64,000 nucleotides of DNA, from contig NZ_VMNI01000001.1 of assembly GCF_007625205.1 (NCBI RefSeq), forward strand, positions 1 through 64,000, written 5' to 3'. This stretch comes from Denitromonas ohlonensis. Its GTDB lineage: Bacteria; Pseudomonadota; Gammaproteobacteria; Burkholderiales; Rhodocyclaceae. The notes beneath the pieces were generated by a model. It was not told where the DNA came from. It searched no databases and saw nothing but the letters and a program-made list of their open reading frames with translations. How positions within the stretch are numbered: position 1 is the stretch's first letter; the number at the start of each line of letters is the position of its first letter. The translations under genes and the position numbers were made by a program. This document shows positions 56,067-64,000 of this stretch, one piece after another.

Positions 56067-57491
56067 ATGAAAGAGATGCATCCCGGCACCGTCGACGTGC
56101 TGATCATTGGCGGCGGCAACGCCGCGCTGTGCGCCGCGCTGATGGCGCGCGAAGCCGGCGCCTCGGTGCTGTTGCTCGAAGCCGCCCCGCGCGAATGGCG
56201 CGGCGGCAACTCCAGTCACACCCGCAACCTGCGCTGCATGCACGACGCCCCGCAGGACGTGCTGACCGAGAGCTACCCCGAAGAAGAATTCTGGCAAGAC
56301 CTGCTCAAGGTCACCGGCGGCGTCACCAACGAAAAGCTCGCCCGCCTGGCGATCCGCGAGTCCTCGCACTGCCGCGACTGGATGCGCAAGCACGGCGTCA
56401 ACTTTCAGCCCTCGCTGTCAGGCACCCTGCATCTGTCGCGCACCAACGCCTTCTTCATGGGCGGCGGCAAGGCGCTGGTGAATGCCTACTACCGCAGCGC
56501 CGAAGCGCTGGGCGTGCGCATCCGCTACGAGGCGCCGGTCGATCGGATCGAACTGGAAAACGGCGTGTTCCGCGCCGCCTGGGTTGGCGATGAACGCATC
56601 GCCGCGCGCGCCTGTGTGATGGCCGCCGGCGGCTTCGAGTCCAACCGCGAATGGCTGCGCGAGGCCTGGGGACAAAATGAAAATGGCGAGTGGCCGGCCG
56701 ACAACTTCGCCATCCGCGGCACCCGCTTCAACCGCGGCGTGCTGCTCAAGGCCATGATCGACGCCGGCGCCGACATGATCGGCGACCCCTCGCAGTCTCA
56801 CTGCGTGGCCATCGACGCCCGCGCCCCGCTCTACGACGGCGGCATCTGCACCCGCATCGACTGTGTGTCGCTGGGCATCGTGGTCAACAAACACGCCGCG
56901 CGTTTCTACGACGAAGGCGAAGACTTCTGGCCCAAGCGCTACGCGATCTGGGGCCGTCTGGTGGCGCAGCAGCCCGGCCAGATCGGCTTCTCGATCATCG
57001 ACGCCAAGGCCAACGGCCGCTTCATGCCGCCGGTGTTTCCCGGCGCCACGGCGGACACGCTCGAAGAGCTCGCCCGCCAGCTCGGCATCGATGAGGCGGC
57101 TTTTGTGCGTACCGTGGGCGAGTACAACGCCGCCTGCCACGTCGGCACCTTCGACCACACCGTGCAGGACGACTGCCACACCGAAGGCCTGTCGCCGGCC
57201 AAGACCCACTGGGCGCTGCCGATCGACACCCCGCCCTTCCGCGGCTATGCGCTCAAGCCCGGCATCACCTTCACCTACCTGGGGCTGAAAGTGAATGAAC
57301 AGGCCGCCGTCCATTTTTCGGATGTGCCGAGCCCCAACCTGTTCGTGGCTGGCGAAATGATGGCCGGCAACGTGCTCGGCAAGGGCTACACCGCCGGTGT
57401 CGGCATGACCATCGGCACCACCTTCGGCCGCATCGCCGGCGCTCACGCCGCGGCTGCCGCGCGCCAAGGAGAATCCCATGCAATCGCTTGA
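56067..57491 (+). CDS. tcuA: FAD-dependent tricarballylate dehydrogenase
   Basis: Oxidises tricarballylate to cis-aconitate, passing electrons from FAD to TcuB. The protein is 474 residues of the fumarate reductase/succinate dehydrogenase flavoprotein type. The dinucleotide motif [19 protein letters not shown] is at the N-terminus, followed by the TcuA-like [20 protein letters not shown]; the C-terminal FAD part is [22 protein letters not shown] 56067 follows CAGGAG with eight bases spacing; the in-frame ATG at 56034 is not needed. It overlaps tcuB by 14 bases. Confidence 0.9.
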   Translation: MKEMHPGTVDVLIIGGGNAALCAALMAREAGASVLLLEAAPREWRGGNSSHTRNLRCMHDAPQDVLTESYPEEEFWQDLLKVTGGVTNEKLARLAIRESSHCRDWMRKHGVNFQPSLSGTLHLSRTNAFFMGGGKALVNAYYRSAEALGVRIRYEAPVDRIELENGVFRAAWVGDERIAARACVMAAGGFESNREWLREAWGQNENGEWPADNFAIRGTRFNRGVLLKAMIDAGADMIGDPSQSHCVAIDARAPLYDGGICTRIDCVSLGIVVNKHAARFYDEGEDFWPKRYAIWGRLVAQQPGQIGFSIIDAKANGRFMPPVFPGATADTLEELARQLGIDEAAFVRTVGEYNAACHVGTFDHTVQDDCHTEGLSPAKTHWALPIDTPPFRGYALKPGITFTYLGLKVNEQAAVHFSDVPSPNLFVAGEMMAGNVLGKGYTAGVGMTIGTTFGRIAGAHAAAAARQGESHAIA

Positions 57492-58647
57492 AGCCCTGGC
57501 CCGCGAAGCCACTGATCTGGCCGCCGGACGCAATCTGCCGGCGCTCAACGCCGACGAGGCCGAAGTCGGCCGCATCCTGCAAATCTGCAACGCCTGTCGC
57601 TACTGCGAAGGCTTTTGCGCGGTGTTTCCGGCCATGACCCGGCGCCTCGCCTTCGATAAGGCCGATGTGCACTATCTGGCCAATCTGTGCCACAACTGCG
57701 GCGCCTGCCTGCACGCCTGCCAGTACGCCCCACCGCATGAATTTGCGGTCAATGTGCCGCAAGCCATGGCCACCGTGCGCGCCCGCACCTACTCGGATTT
57801 CGCCTGGCCGACCGGCTTCGGCAAGCTGTATCGCAACAATGGCGTGACCGTCGCGCTGGCCGTGGCGGGCGGCCTGGCGCTGTTCCTGGTGCTCGCGCTG
57901 ATGGTTCAGGGCACGCTGTTTCATACGCCGCTGGCCGGCGATTTCTACGCCATTTTTCCGCACAATCTGCTGGTCTCGATGTTCGCGCCGGTCTTCCTGT
58001 TTGCGGCGCTGGCGCTGGGCATCGGCGTCGCGCGCTTCTGGCGCGAAGCCGCCCCCGGCGCCGCCAGCGGCGCGGCGATTGCCGAGACCACGCATGATGT
58101 ACTGCGCCTGACCTACCTCGACGGCGGCCACGGCCAGGGCTGCAACAACGCCGACGACGCCTTCACCCTGGCGCGGCGGCGGTACCACCACCTGACCTTC
58201 TACGGCTTCATGCTGTGCTTTGCCGCCACCAGTGTGGCTACGCTGTATCACTACGTGTTTGGCTGGGAAGCGCCCTACGCCTTCACCAGCCTGCCGGTAG
58301 TGCTCGGCACCGTGGGCGGCATCGGCCTGCTGATCGGCCCGGCCGGTCTGTTCTGGCTGAACCTGAAGCGTCACCCCGAGCATGGCGACGCGGCACAAAA
58401 ACCGATGGATCGCGGCTTCATCGCCCTGCTGTTCTTCACCAGCCTGACCGGCCTGGCCTTGCTCGCCGGACGCGATACCTCCGCCATGGGCTTGCTGCTG
58501 GCGGTGCATCTGGGCGTGGTGATGGGCCTCTTTCTGACCATGCCCTACGGCAAGTTTGCCCACGGCTTTTACCGCAGCGCGGCACTGCTCAAGTGGGCGA
58601 TCGAAAAGCGGCGCCCCAATCCGGTCGGCGTCGGGAGCGATGGCTAA
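57478..58647 (+). CDS. tcuB: tricarballylate utilization iron-sulfur/cytochrome b protein
   Basis: Re-oxidises TcuA by moving electrons to the quinone pool. The protein is 389 residues. The N-terminal ferredoxin-like part has two Cys quartets for 4Fe-4S clusters: C37, C40, C43, C47 and C71, C74, C77, C81. About six membrane segments follow (first near 105-125), with His residues such as [13 protein letters not shown] and TLYHYVFG that could bind heme b. AAGGAG precedes ATG 57478 inside tcuA. It overlaps the next gene by eight bases. Confidence 0.9.
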   Translation: MQSLEALAREATDLAAGRNLPALNADEAEVGRILQICNACRYCEGFCAVFPAMTRRLAFDKADVHYLANLCHNCGACLHACQYAPPHEFAVNVPQAMATVRARTYSDFAWPTGFGKLYRNNGVTVALAVAGGLALFLVLALMVQGTLFHTPLAGDFYAIFPHNLLVSMFAPVFLFAALALGIGVARFWREAAPGAASGAAIAETTHDVLRLTYLDGGHGQGCNNADDAFTLARRRYHHLTFYGFMLCFAATSVATLYHYVFGWEAPYAFTSLPVVLGTVGGIGLLIGPAGLFWLNLKRHPEHGDAAQKPMDRGFIALLFFTSLTGLALLAGRDTSAMGLLLAVHLGVVMGLFLTMPYGKFAHGFYRSAALLKWAIEKRRPNPVGVGSDG

Positions 58648-59941
58648 GCCCTCACACGACGCTGAACGTCCGGGGCCGGCGAAGCCGGCGCGTGGCCAGG
58701 CTTGGCGCGCGCTGGCCTCGCCGGCCTACCGGCGTTATTTCTTCGGCCAGTTGCTGTCGCTGGTCGGCACCTGGATTCAACAGGTCGCGCTCGGCTGGCT
58801 GGTCTATCGACTCACCGACTCAACCGTGCTGCTGGGCGCCGTGGCCTTTCTGAGCAACGCCCCGCAACTGCTGGTGGCGCCCTTCGCCGGCATCGTCATC
58901 GACCGCAGCGACCGCAAACGCCTGATGCTGCAGATCCAGACGCTGATGCTGGCGCAGGCGATCTTTCTGGCGGTGTTCACCTACTTCGGCTGGCTCGAAC
59001 CCTGGCTGATTCTGGTCGCGGCGGGCGTGCTGGGCGTGCTCAACAGCTTCGACGCACCGCTACGGCATTCGCTCGCCGGGCAGCTCGTCGCCCGGCGCGA
59101 CGACATTCCGAACGCCATCGCACTCAACACGCTGACCTTCAATGTGGCCCGCTTCGTCGGCCCGCCGACCGCCGGGCTCTTGCTCGCCGCCACCTCGGCG
59201 GCGGTGTGTTTCGCGGTCAATGGCCTGTCCTTCCTGGCTTTGATTCTGGCGCTTCGACGCATCGACAGCCCATCGTCGCGCCCCTCGCCAGCGTCATTTC
59301 GTTCTGCCCTGCGCGAAGGTCTCGCCTATGTCCGCGGCAGCGTGCCCGTACGGATGTTGTTGATCCAGGTTGCCTTGGTAAATTTTTTCGCCGCCAGCTA
59401 TCTGCCGATGATGCCGGCCTTCGCCCGCGATGTGTTTCAGGGCGGGCCCAACACCCTCGGCGTACTGCTCGGCAGCGCCGGCGCGGGCGCACTGGTGGCC
59501 TCGGTGTATCTGATGTCACGCCCCTCCGTGCGCGGCCTCACTGGCAGCATCCTCCACGCCAGCGTGCTCGCCGGCACGGCGCTCATCGGCTTTGCGCTCA
59601 CCGCCGAGCTATGGCTTGCCCTGGTCCAACTGTTCCTGCTCGGCTTCAGCATGATCGTGTGCAACGCCTCGAGCAACACCATCCTCCAAACGATTCTGCC
59701 CGAGGGGCTGCGCGGACGCGTGCTGGCGCTCTACACCGCGGCCAATCTCGGCGCCGCCGCGGTCGGTGGCCTGGCGGTGGGTTGGGTCGCCGACGCGATG
59801 GGCCCCGATGCCGCCTTGCTGTCGGCCGGGCTGTTGCTGGTGGCGGTGGGCGTCCGCTTTTCGCTGCGGCTCGAATTCATGCGAGTGCACCTGCGACCGC
59901 TGTATGCCGCTCAGGGCGTTGCGCCACGCACGATAGACTGA
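58640..59941 (+). CDS. MFS transporter, DHA3/EntS-like
   Basis: A 433-residue major-facilitator protein with 12 helices. [30 protein letters not shown] and [14 protein letters not shown] (the loop 2-3 motif) place it with the DHA3 exporters such as EntS, not with the MHS-type TcuC citrate/tricarballylate importer found beside tcuAB in Salmonella. In the tcu operon it might export a by-product or surplus acid such as itaconate or aconitate. ATG 58640 overlaps the tcuB end by eight bases, so translation is coupled. Confidence 0.85.
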   Translation: MAKPSHDAERPGPAKPARGQAWRALASPAYRRYFFGQLLSLVGTWIQQVALGWLVYRLTDSTVLLGAVAFLSNAPQLLVAPFAGIVIDRSDRKRLMLQIQTLMLAQAIFLAVFTYFGWLEPWLILVAAGVLGVLNSFDAPLRHSLAGQLVARRDDIPNAIALNTLTFNVARFVGPPTAGLLLAATSAAVCFAVNGLSFLALILALRRIDSPSSRPSPASFRSALREGLAYVRGSVPVRMLLIQVALVNFFAASYLPMMPAFARDVFQGGPNTLGVLLGSAGAGALVASVYLMSRPSVRGLTGSILHASVLAGTALIGFALTAELWLALVQLFLLGFSMIVCNASSNTILQTILPEGLRGRVLALYTAANLGAAAVGGLAVGWVADAMGPDAALLSAGLLLVAVGVRFSLRLEFMRVHLRPLYAAQGVAPRTID

Positions 59942-59968
59942 TTTCGCGATAGTTCCGGAGACCGACAC

Positions 59969-60940
59969 ATGAACCGAATCACCGTACTGGACGACTATCA
60001 GGGCGTCGTGTCGCGACTCGACGCCGCACGCCTGCTCGACGGCATCGATGCCCGCCTGCAGGTGCTGCACGAGCCCATCGACACCGAGGCCGCACTCATC
60101 GCGGCACTACGCGGCACCCGTTGCCTGGTGCTGATCCGCGAGCGCACCACCATCACCGCCGCGGTGATCGCCTCCTTGCCCGAGCTTGAACTGATCGTCC
60201 AGACCGGACGCCTGGCCGGTTGCATCGACCTCGACGCCTGCGCACGGCATGGGGTTGAAGTGCGCGATGGCAGCGGCAACCCGATCGCCCCGGCCGAGCT
60301 GACCTGGGCGCTGATATTGGCCGCCTCGCGCCGCCTGGTGCCCTACGTCCGCCAGCTCGACGCCGGGCGTTGGCAGCGCAGCGCGGAGCGGCGCGAAGAC
60401 GAAGCCCTGGGCACCGTGCTCCATGGCCGCACGCTCGGCATCTGGGGCTACGGACGCATCGGCGCACGGGTGGCGAGCTTCGGCCGCGCCTTCGGCATGC
60501 GGGTGATCGCGCATGGGCGCGAGGGCTCACGCGGCGCCGCCGAGCAGGCCGGCGACCACTTTGTGGCCGACCGCCAACGCTTTTTCTCGCAGGCCGATGT
60601 GCTCAGCCTGCATTTGCGGATGACACCCGACACACGGCACATCGTCACCGCCGAGCACCTGGCCGCCATGCCACCGCACGCCCTGCTGGTCAACACCAGC
60701 CGCGCCGAGCTCGTCGCGCCCGGTGCCGTACTCAACGCACTGGCAGCCGGTAGGCCAGGTTTTGCCGCGCTCGACGTGTTCGAAAACGAGCCGACCGGCG
60801 TGCAGGCCTATCTGAGCCATCCTCGCATTCTGTGCACGCCCCACCTCGGCTTTGTCGAGCACGACACCTACGAGGCCTATTTCGAGAACGCATTCGCGCA
60901 TGTGAAAACATTCCTGCACGAAAACCCTCACGCCAATTAA
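59969..60940 (+). CDS. D-2-hydroxyacid dehydrogenase family protein
   Basis: A 323-residue NAD-dependent oxidoreductase. The Rossmann motif is G160-Y-G-R-I-G165 in TLGIWGYGRIGARVASFG. The catalytic set is complete: R245 (VNTSRAELV), E274 (FENEPTG) and H292 (PHLGF). It reversibly reduces 2-oxoacids. No step in the proposed tricarballylate route needs it, so it may act on a side product such as a 2-hydroxy acid formed from citramalate-like or isocitrate-like intermediates. It starts 27 bases after the MFS gene. Confidence 0.87.
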   Translation: MNRITVLDDYQGVVSRLDAARLLDGIDARLQVLHEPIDTEAALIAALRGTRCLVLIRERTTITAAVIASLPELELIVQTGRLAGCIDLDACARHGVEVRDGSGNPIAPAELTWALILAASRRLVPYVRQLDAGRWQRSAERREDEALGTVLHGRTLGIWGYGRIGARVASFGRAFGMRVIAHGREGSRGAAEQAGDHFVADRQRFFSQADVLSLHLRMTPDTRHIVTAEHLAAMPPHALLVNTSRAELVAPGAVLNALAAGRPGFAALDVFENEPTGVQAYLSHPRILCTPHLGFVEHDTYEAYFENAFAHVKTFLHENPHAN

Positions 60941-60969
60941 TGCGCCGAACGCAACAAAACGACAAGACA

Positions 60970-60993
60970 TTGCATTTCTAACATTTATCGCAT
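60970..60993. promoter_or_regulatory. predicted LysR operator, site B
   Basis: TTGCATTTC (60970-60978) and ATCGCAT (60987-60993) repeat the two elements of site A, about 50 bases before the second prpF-like gene. Confidence 0.5.
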
Positions 60994-61039
60994 CACGCCA
61001 GAATGGGTTGCTCACAGTCGCTCGGACAACGAGGAACCC

Positions 61040-62137
61040 ATGTTCAAAGACATCCCCTGCACCTTGATGCGCGGCGGCACCTCAAAGGGGCCGTACTTTC
61101 AGGCCCATGATTTGCCGAGCGACCCGGCCGAGCGGGACCGGATTCTGCTCGCGGCCATGGGCTCGCCCCATATCCGCCAGGTAGACGGCATCGGCGGTGG
61201 CGACACCCTCTCCAGCAAGGCGGTGATCGTCAGCCCTTCGACACAAACCGGCATAGACATCGAATACCTGTTTGCCCAGGTGTCGGTCGATCAGTCGAGC
61301 GTGGACACCATGCCCAACTGCGGCAACATGCTGGCCGGCGTCGGCCCGTTTGCGATCGAGAACGGCCTGGTCAAGGCCCAGCACCCGGTCACGACACTGC
61401 GCATTCTCAACCGGAACACCGGCAAGATCGTCGAGTCCATCGTGCAAACGCCGGACGGAAAAGTGACCTACGACGGCGGCACCCGGATTGACGGCGTACC
61501 CGGCACCGGCGCGCCCATCGTGCTGAACTTCCTCGACGCGGCCGGTGCCAAGACCGGCAAGCTGTTTCCAACCGGGCAGCGGATTGACCGCGTCGGCGAC
61601 ATCGACGTGACCTGCATCGACTTCGCCTCGCCGCTGGTCTTCGTAGCGGCCGAATCGCTCGGGCGAACCGGGCATGAAACCCGGCAGGAACTCGACGCCG
61701 ACAGCGACCTGAAAGCCCGGCTCGAAGCCATTCGCCTTGAGATTGCGCTGCGTGCCGGCATGGGGGATGTCCGCCAGTCCGTGCTGCCAAAAATCGCGCT
61801 CGTCGCCTCACCAGCGCAGGGCGGCACCATCACGTCGCGCTATTTCACCCCCTGGACCTGCCACTCCGCCTTTGCCGTGACCGGCGCGCTGTGCCTGGCG
61901 GCGGCCTCAAGCATTGAAGCCACGGTGCCCTCGCGCTACGCCCGGCGCTCGGCGACCGACCCCGATCTGATCCGCATTGAACACCCCGCCGGCGGCCTCG
62001 ACATCCGCATGGGCCTCGACCCGCGCTCAACCCCGGAGGCGCCACATTTCGCCGTGGCCGGTCTGGTCCGCACCGCGCGTCCGCTGTTCATCGGCGTCGT
62101 CCACGTGCCGCTCGACAAAGCCAAGACCGCCGCCTGA
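61040..62137 (+). CDS. PrpF-family isomerase, copy 2 (canonical Cys kept)
   Basis: A 365-residue PrpF/GalD/Adi1-family protein, colinear with copy 1 at 45936 (FKDIPCTLMRGGTSKGPYF; QVDGIGGGDTLSSKAVIV). It keeps both expected catalytic residues, K60 and C94 in PNCGNMLAGVGPFAI. Shewanella PrpF has been crystallised with trans-aconitate bound, and fungal Adi1 isomerises cis- to trans-aconitate, so aconitate isomerase is the favoured role here. No prpB, prpC or acnD lies in the window, which argues against a methylcitrate-cycle role. GAGGAAC precedes the ATG. Confidence 0.85.
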   Translation: MFKDIPCTLMRGGTSKGPYFQAHDLPSDPAERDRILLAAMGSPHIRQVDGIGGGDTLSSKAVIVSPSTQTGIDIEYLFAQVSVDQSSVDTMPNCGNMLAGVGPFAIENGLVKAQHPVTTLRILNRNTGKIVESIVQTPDGKVTYDGGTRIDGVPGTGAPIVLNFLDAAGAKTGKLFPTGQRIDRVGDIDVTCIDFASPLVFVAAESLGRTGHETRQELDADSDLKARLEAIRLEIALRAGMGDVRQSVLPKIALVASPAQGGTITSRYFTPWTCHSAFAVTGALCLAAASSIEATVPSRYARRSATDPDLIRIEHPAGGLDIRMGLDPRSTPEAPHFAVAGLVRTARPLFIGVVHVPLDKAKTAA

Positions 62138-62156
62138 AAACCCGCGCCTCTTATCG

Positions 62157-62195
62157 ATGCGAACATCGCATAAATAGGCACTGACAATGCATTTC
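62157..62195. promoter_or_regulatory. predicted LysR operator, site C
   Basis: ATGCGA-ACA-TCGCAT (62157-62171) is a perfect palindrome with 6-bp arms, followed by ATGCATTTC (62187-62195). It lies between prpF copy 2 and the porin gene and shares TGCATTTC and TGCGA/TCGCA with sites A and B. Confidence 0.55.
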
Positions 62196-62302
62196 AAAGC
62201 ATCAATGAAGCTCGCCATACTTTGGCCAAGCTAGCGGGATCAGACACAGCTTGCCCCAGCCCTAGCCCTGACGACATACCCAAAACAAACCGAGGAGACA
62301 CC

Positions 62303-63619
62303 ATGAAGCAGCAGCGCATTCCCCTACTGATCCAGATCCTGGTCGGAAGCCTGGCCCTGGCCGGCACCGCATCGGCTGCCGACACCAAAGGCCATTCGCT
62401 GGAACTCAAAGCCCGTGGCATTTACTTTGACCGCGACTACGAAAACGACGCCAACGATCGCAGCCAGTCGGCCCTGGGTCTGCAGCTGAACTACGAATCG
62501 CCCTACTACTGGGACTTCGTCGGTATCGGCCTGTCCGGCTACAGCGTGACCGAACTGGGTGCCAGTGGCCGCCTGACCTCGGACATCCTGTCGGTCGACA
62601 AGGACGGCGATGTGCATGACTCCTTCGGCAAGCTCGGCCAGGCCTTCATCAAGCTCAAGTACCAGGACGTGGTCAACGCCAAGCTGGGTCGCCAGGTGCA
62701 CAAGAGCATGCTGCTGAGCAGCTCCGGCAGCCGCGCCATCCCCAACTCCTTCTCTGGCGGCACCGTGAATGTCACGCCGATGAAGGGCCTGAAATTCTAT
62801 GGCGCGATGTACAACGAGTGGTCGCCGCGCTCTGACGCGCACTTCTACGAGTTCAAGACCGACCGTTCCGCCGAGGGCGACATCGACTACATCGGCCTGG
62901 TTGGCGTGAGCTACGACTCCGGCCCGTTCAGCATCGACTTCGAATACCTCAAGGCCGACAACTTCCTGAGCAAGACCGGTCTGGTGGCGTCCTACACCTT
63001 CGCCCTGGCCAACAAGTCCAAGCTGAAAGTCACCGGCGGTGTGCACGCCTCGCGTGACGATGGCGACCTGTTTGTGACCGGTTCGGAAAGCAGCGAGCTC
63101 GACGACGAAGACGTCGCAGGTTCGGTCGCCGGCACCACCGCCAGCGACAACGACGGCCTCGGCGTGTATGTGGCGGCCGACTGGACCTTCGGCAACGTAC
63201 TGCTCGGCGGCGCCCTGTCCAAGTTTGATGGCGCATGGATCGAAGACAACTTCGCCGGCGACCACGGCACCAACGCCTTCCCCACCGGCGGCGTGCTGGC
63301 CGACTTCTCCAACCGCGACGAACTGGTGTGGATGCTCAAGGCCGGTTACGACTGGAAGGACTACATCAAGGGCCTGAAGACGACCCTCAGCTACAAGAAA
63401 GGCACCGGCGCCCGCAACAGCCATGTGCCGTCGCTGGGCGAAGCCGACGAGAGCGAATGGGCCCTCGACGTGCGCTACGCGATCCCGGTTGTCAAAGGCA
63501 TGGCGCTTCGCTACACCTACCTCGACTACCAGTCGGACAAGACCGGTCGTCTCGATGGCGTGAAAGAGAACGAACGCGATCACCGTCTGTACCTCGACTA
63601 CACGTATCGCTTCTTCTGA
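62303..63619 (+). CDS. OprD-family outer-membrane porin
   Basis: A 438-residue outer-membrane protein. The signal peptide is cleaved after ASA (residue 25). It has alternating beta-strand pattern throughout and ends YLDYTYRFF, with the terminal Phe needed for outer-membrane assembly. It fits the OprD family: the GRQVHKSMLLSSSGSRAIPNSFSGG segment is typical. In Pseudomonas aeruginosa the OprD-family porin OpdH takes up tricarballylate and cis-aconitate, which suits its place at the end of this island. GAGGAG precedes ATG 62303, and a strong terminator follows. Confidence 0.88.
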   Translation: MKQQRIPLLIQILVGSLALAGTASAADTKGHSLELKARGIYFDRDYENDANDRSQSALGLQLNYESPYYWDFVGIGLSGYSVTELGASGRLTSDILSVDKDGDVHDSFGKLGQAFIKLKYQDVVNAKLGRQVHKSMLLSSSGSRAIPNSFSGGTVNVTPMKGLKFYGAMYNEWSPRSDAHFYEFKTDRSAEGDIDYIGLVGVSYDSGPFSIDFEYLKADNFLSKTGLVASYTFALANKSKLKVTGGVHASRDDGDLFVTGSESSELDDEDVAGSVAGTTASDNDGLGVYVAADWTFGNVLLGGALSKFDGAWIEDNFAGDHGTNAFPTGGVLADFSNRDELVWMLKAGYDWKDYIKGLKTTLSYKKGTGARNSHVPSLGEADESEWALDVRYAIPVVKGMALRYTYLDYQSDKTGRLDGVKENERDHRLYLDYTYRFF

Positions 63620-63641
63620 TACGGGCACGTAGAACGGGAAG

Positions 63642-63674
63642 CCCCCGTCGGGCACAAGGCCGGCGGGGGTTTTT
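63642..63674 (+). terminator. intrinsic terminator after the porin gene
   Basis: CCCCCGTCGG (63642-63651) pairs with CCGGCGGGGG (63660-63669), with one G-T pair, and TTTTT follows at 63670-63674. Confidence 0.85.
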
Positions 63675-63732
63675 GTTTATCGACGGGCGCGCCATGTCGC
63701 CCGTTTTCAATCTGTCCTCTGATCTCGTCAAT

Positions 63733-64000
63733 TCACACGACCCGCCCTGAATTTCTCATTCCACTCACCCTCGCCATTTGGCACAACCGCGCCATTTCAG
63801 GCGCCCGCGTTGTGAGGCGTTTGACGACAAAGGGCGATGTCATTGCGCGCAGCAATGCCGCGTAGTTAGGCTGGAAGCGGATTTCGTCGCCGACGGCGAC
63901 CGTGATTTTTTCCGCACGGACAATCAAGTGATCACTGGACGCGCCGAGCAGTTCGATGCCGGCCGGCGGCACCAGCCCGCCGGGATCGGTGTCCTGATGG
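63733..64000 (-). CDS. alanine/ornithine racemase-family PLP enzyme, C-terminal end (cut by window edge)
   Basis: The frame is open from the right edge to a stop at 63733, giving 89 residues of the C-terminus. HQDTDPGGLVPP then IELLGASSDHLIV and VGDEIRFQPNYAALLRAMTSPFV are typical of the C-terminal beta domain of the YhfX/ornithine-racemase branch of PLP-dependent racemases. The PLP-binding Lys lies outside the window. A GTG at 63972 could suggest a short gene but the homology runs through it, so it is not the start. It converges on the porin gene. Confidence 0.75.
   Translation of the reverse strand, partial: HQDTDPGGLVPPAGIELLGASSDHLIVRAEKITVAVGDEIRFQPNYAALLRAMTSPFVVKRLTTRAPEMARLCQMARVSGMRNSGRVV

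Noticed and set aside
45936-62137. PrpF proteins as part of the methylcitrate cycle
   Set aside because: No prpB, prpC, prpD or acnD is present and the neighbours are tricarballylate and itaconate-type genes.

Overview
The window is high-GC, almost gap-free bacterial chromosome. Its gene order (ilvC-psd-pssA-leuA, rpsP-rimM-trmD-rplS, lptG/lptF opposite pepA-holC-valS), its TATAATCGCGG-type promoters and its tripartite tricarboxylate (TTT/Bug) transporter all fit a betaproteobacterium. The best guess is Rhodocyclales, in the Azoarcus/Thauera/Denitromonas group. This is inferred from gene content, not from a database match. I saw no rRNA, tRNA, CRISPR array, integrase or transposase.

Layout. 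1-24 kb is core housekeeping: branched-chain amino acid and phospholipid synthesis, WrbA, a YihY-type membrane protein, pyrF, the S16/L19 ribosomal operon, LPS export permeases, PepA, DNA polymerase chi, ValRS, and a few membrane or calcium-binding proteins. A 231-bp element with 19-bp terminal inverted repeats sits just before pyrF. 24-34 kb carries transport and redox genes: TauE/SafE, a four-gene MacAB-TolC-like efflux operon with 4-base overlaps, a PepSY-flavodoxin-reductase fusion and an alanine/glycine:sodium symporter with a structured leader. 34-44 kb is a mixed accessory stretch: a SagB-like dehydrogenase, two related envelope proteins, a deoxyinosine glycosylase, an EamA exporter with a MarR regulator and paired operators, an ABC-2 exporter with a GST, and a siderophore-reductase/quinone-reductase pair opposite a LysR gene.

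44.9-63.6 kb is the most interesting part: a catabolic island for a tricarboxylic acid. In order it holds a LysR regulator, a PrpF-family isomerase, a TctC binding protein, a fused TctA-TctB permease, a MaoC/HTD2-type hydratase, a family III CoA-transferase, a CitE-type CoA-ester lyase, an aspartase/fumarase-superfamily lyase, a 63-codon unknown, a TcuR-like LysR, TcuA, TcuB, an MFS protein, a D-2-hydroxyacid dehydrogenase, a second PrpF-family isomerase and an OprD-type porin. Read together the genes suggest this route: tricarballylate is oxidised by TcuAB to cis-aconitate, a PrpF/Adi1-like isomerase gives trans-aconitate, the fumarase-superfamily enzyme decarboxylates it to itaconate (as fungal Tad1 does), and the CoA-transferase, hydratase and lyase (like Ict, Ich and Ccl) give acetyl-CoA and pyruvate. 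This would bypass aconitase. The island is bracketed by a repeated DNA motif (TGCATTTC with a nearby TGCGA/TCGCA palindrome) in front of both prpF-like genes and the porin, consistent with one regulon. The pathway is inference from gene families; no substrate can be proved from sequence.

The right edge cuts a PLP-dependent racemase gene running in from beyond the window.
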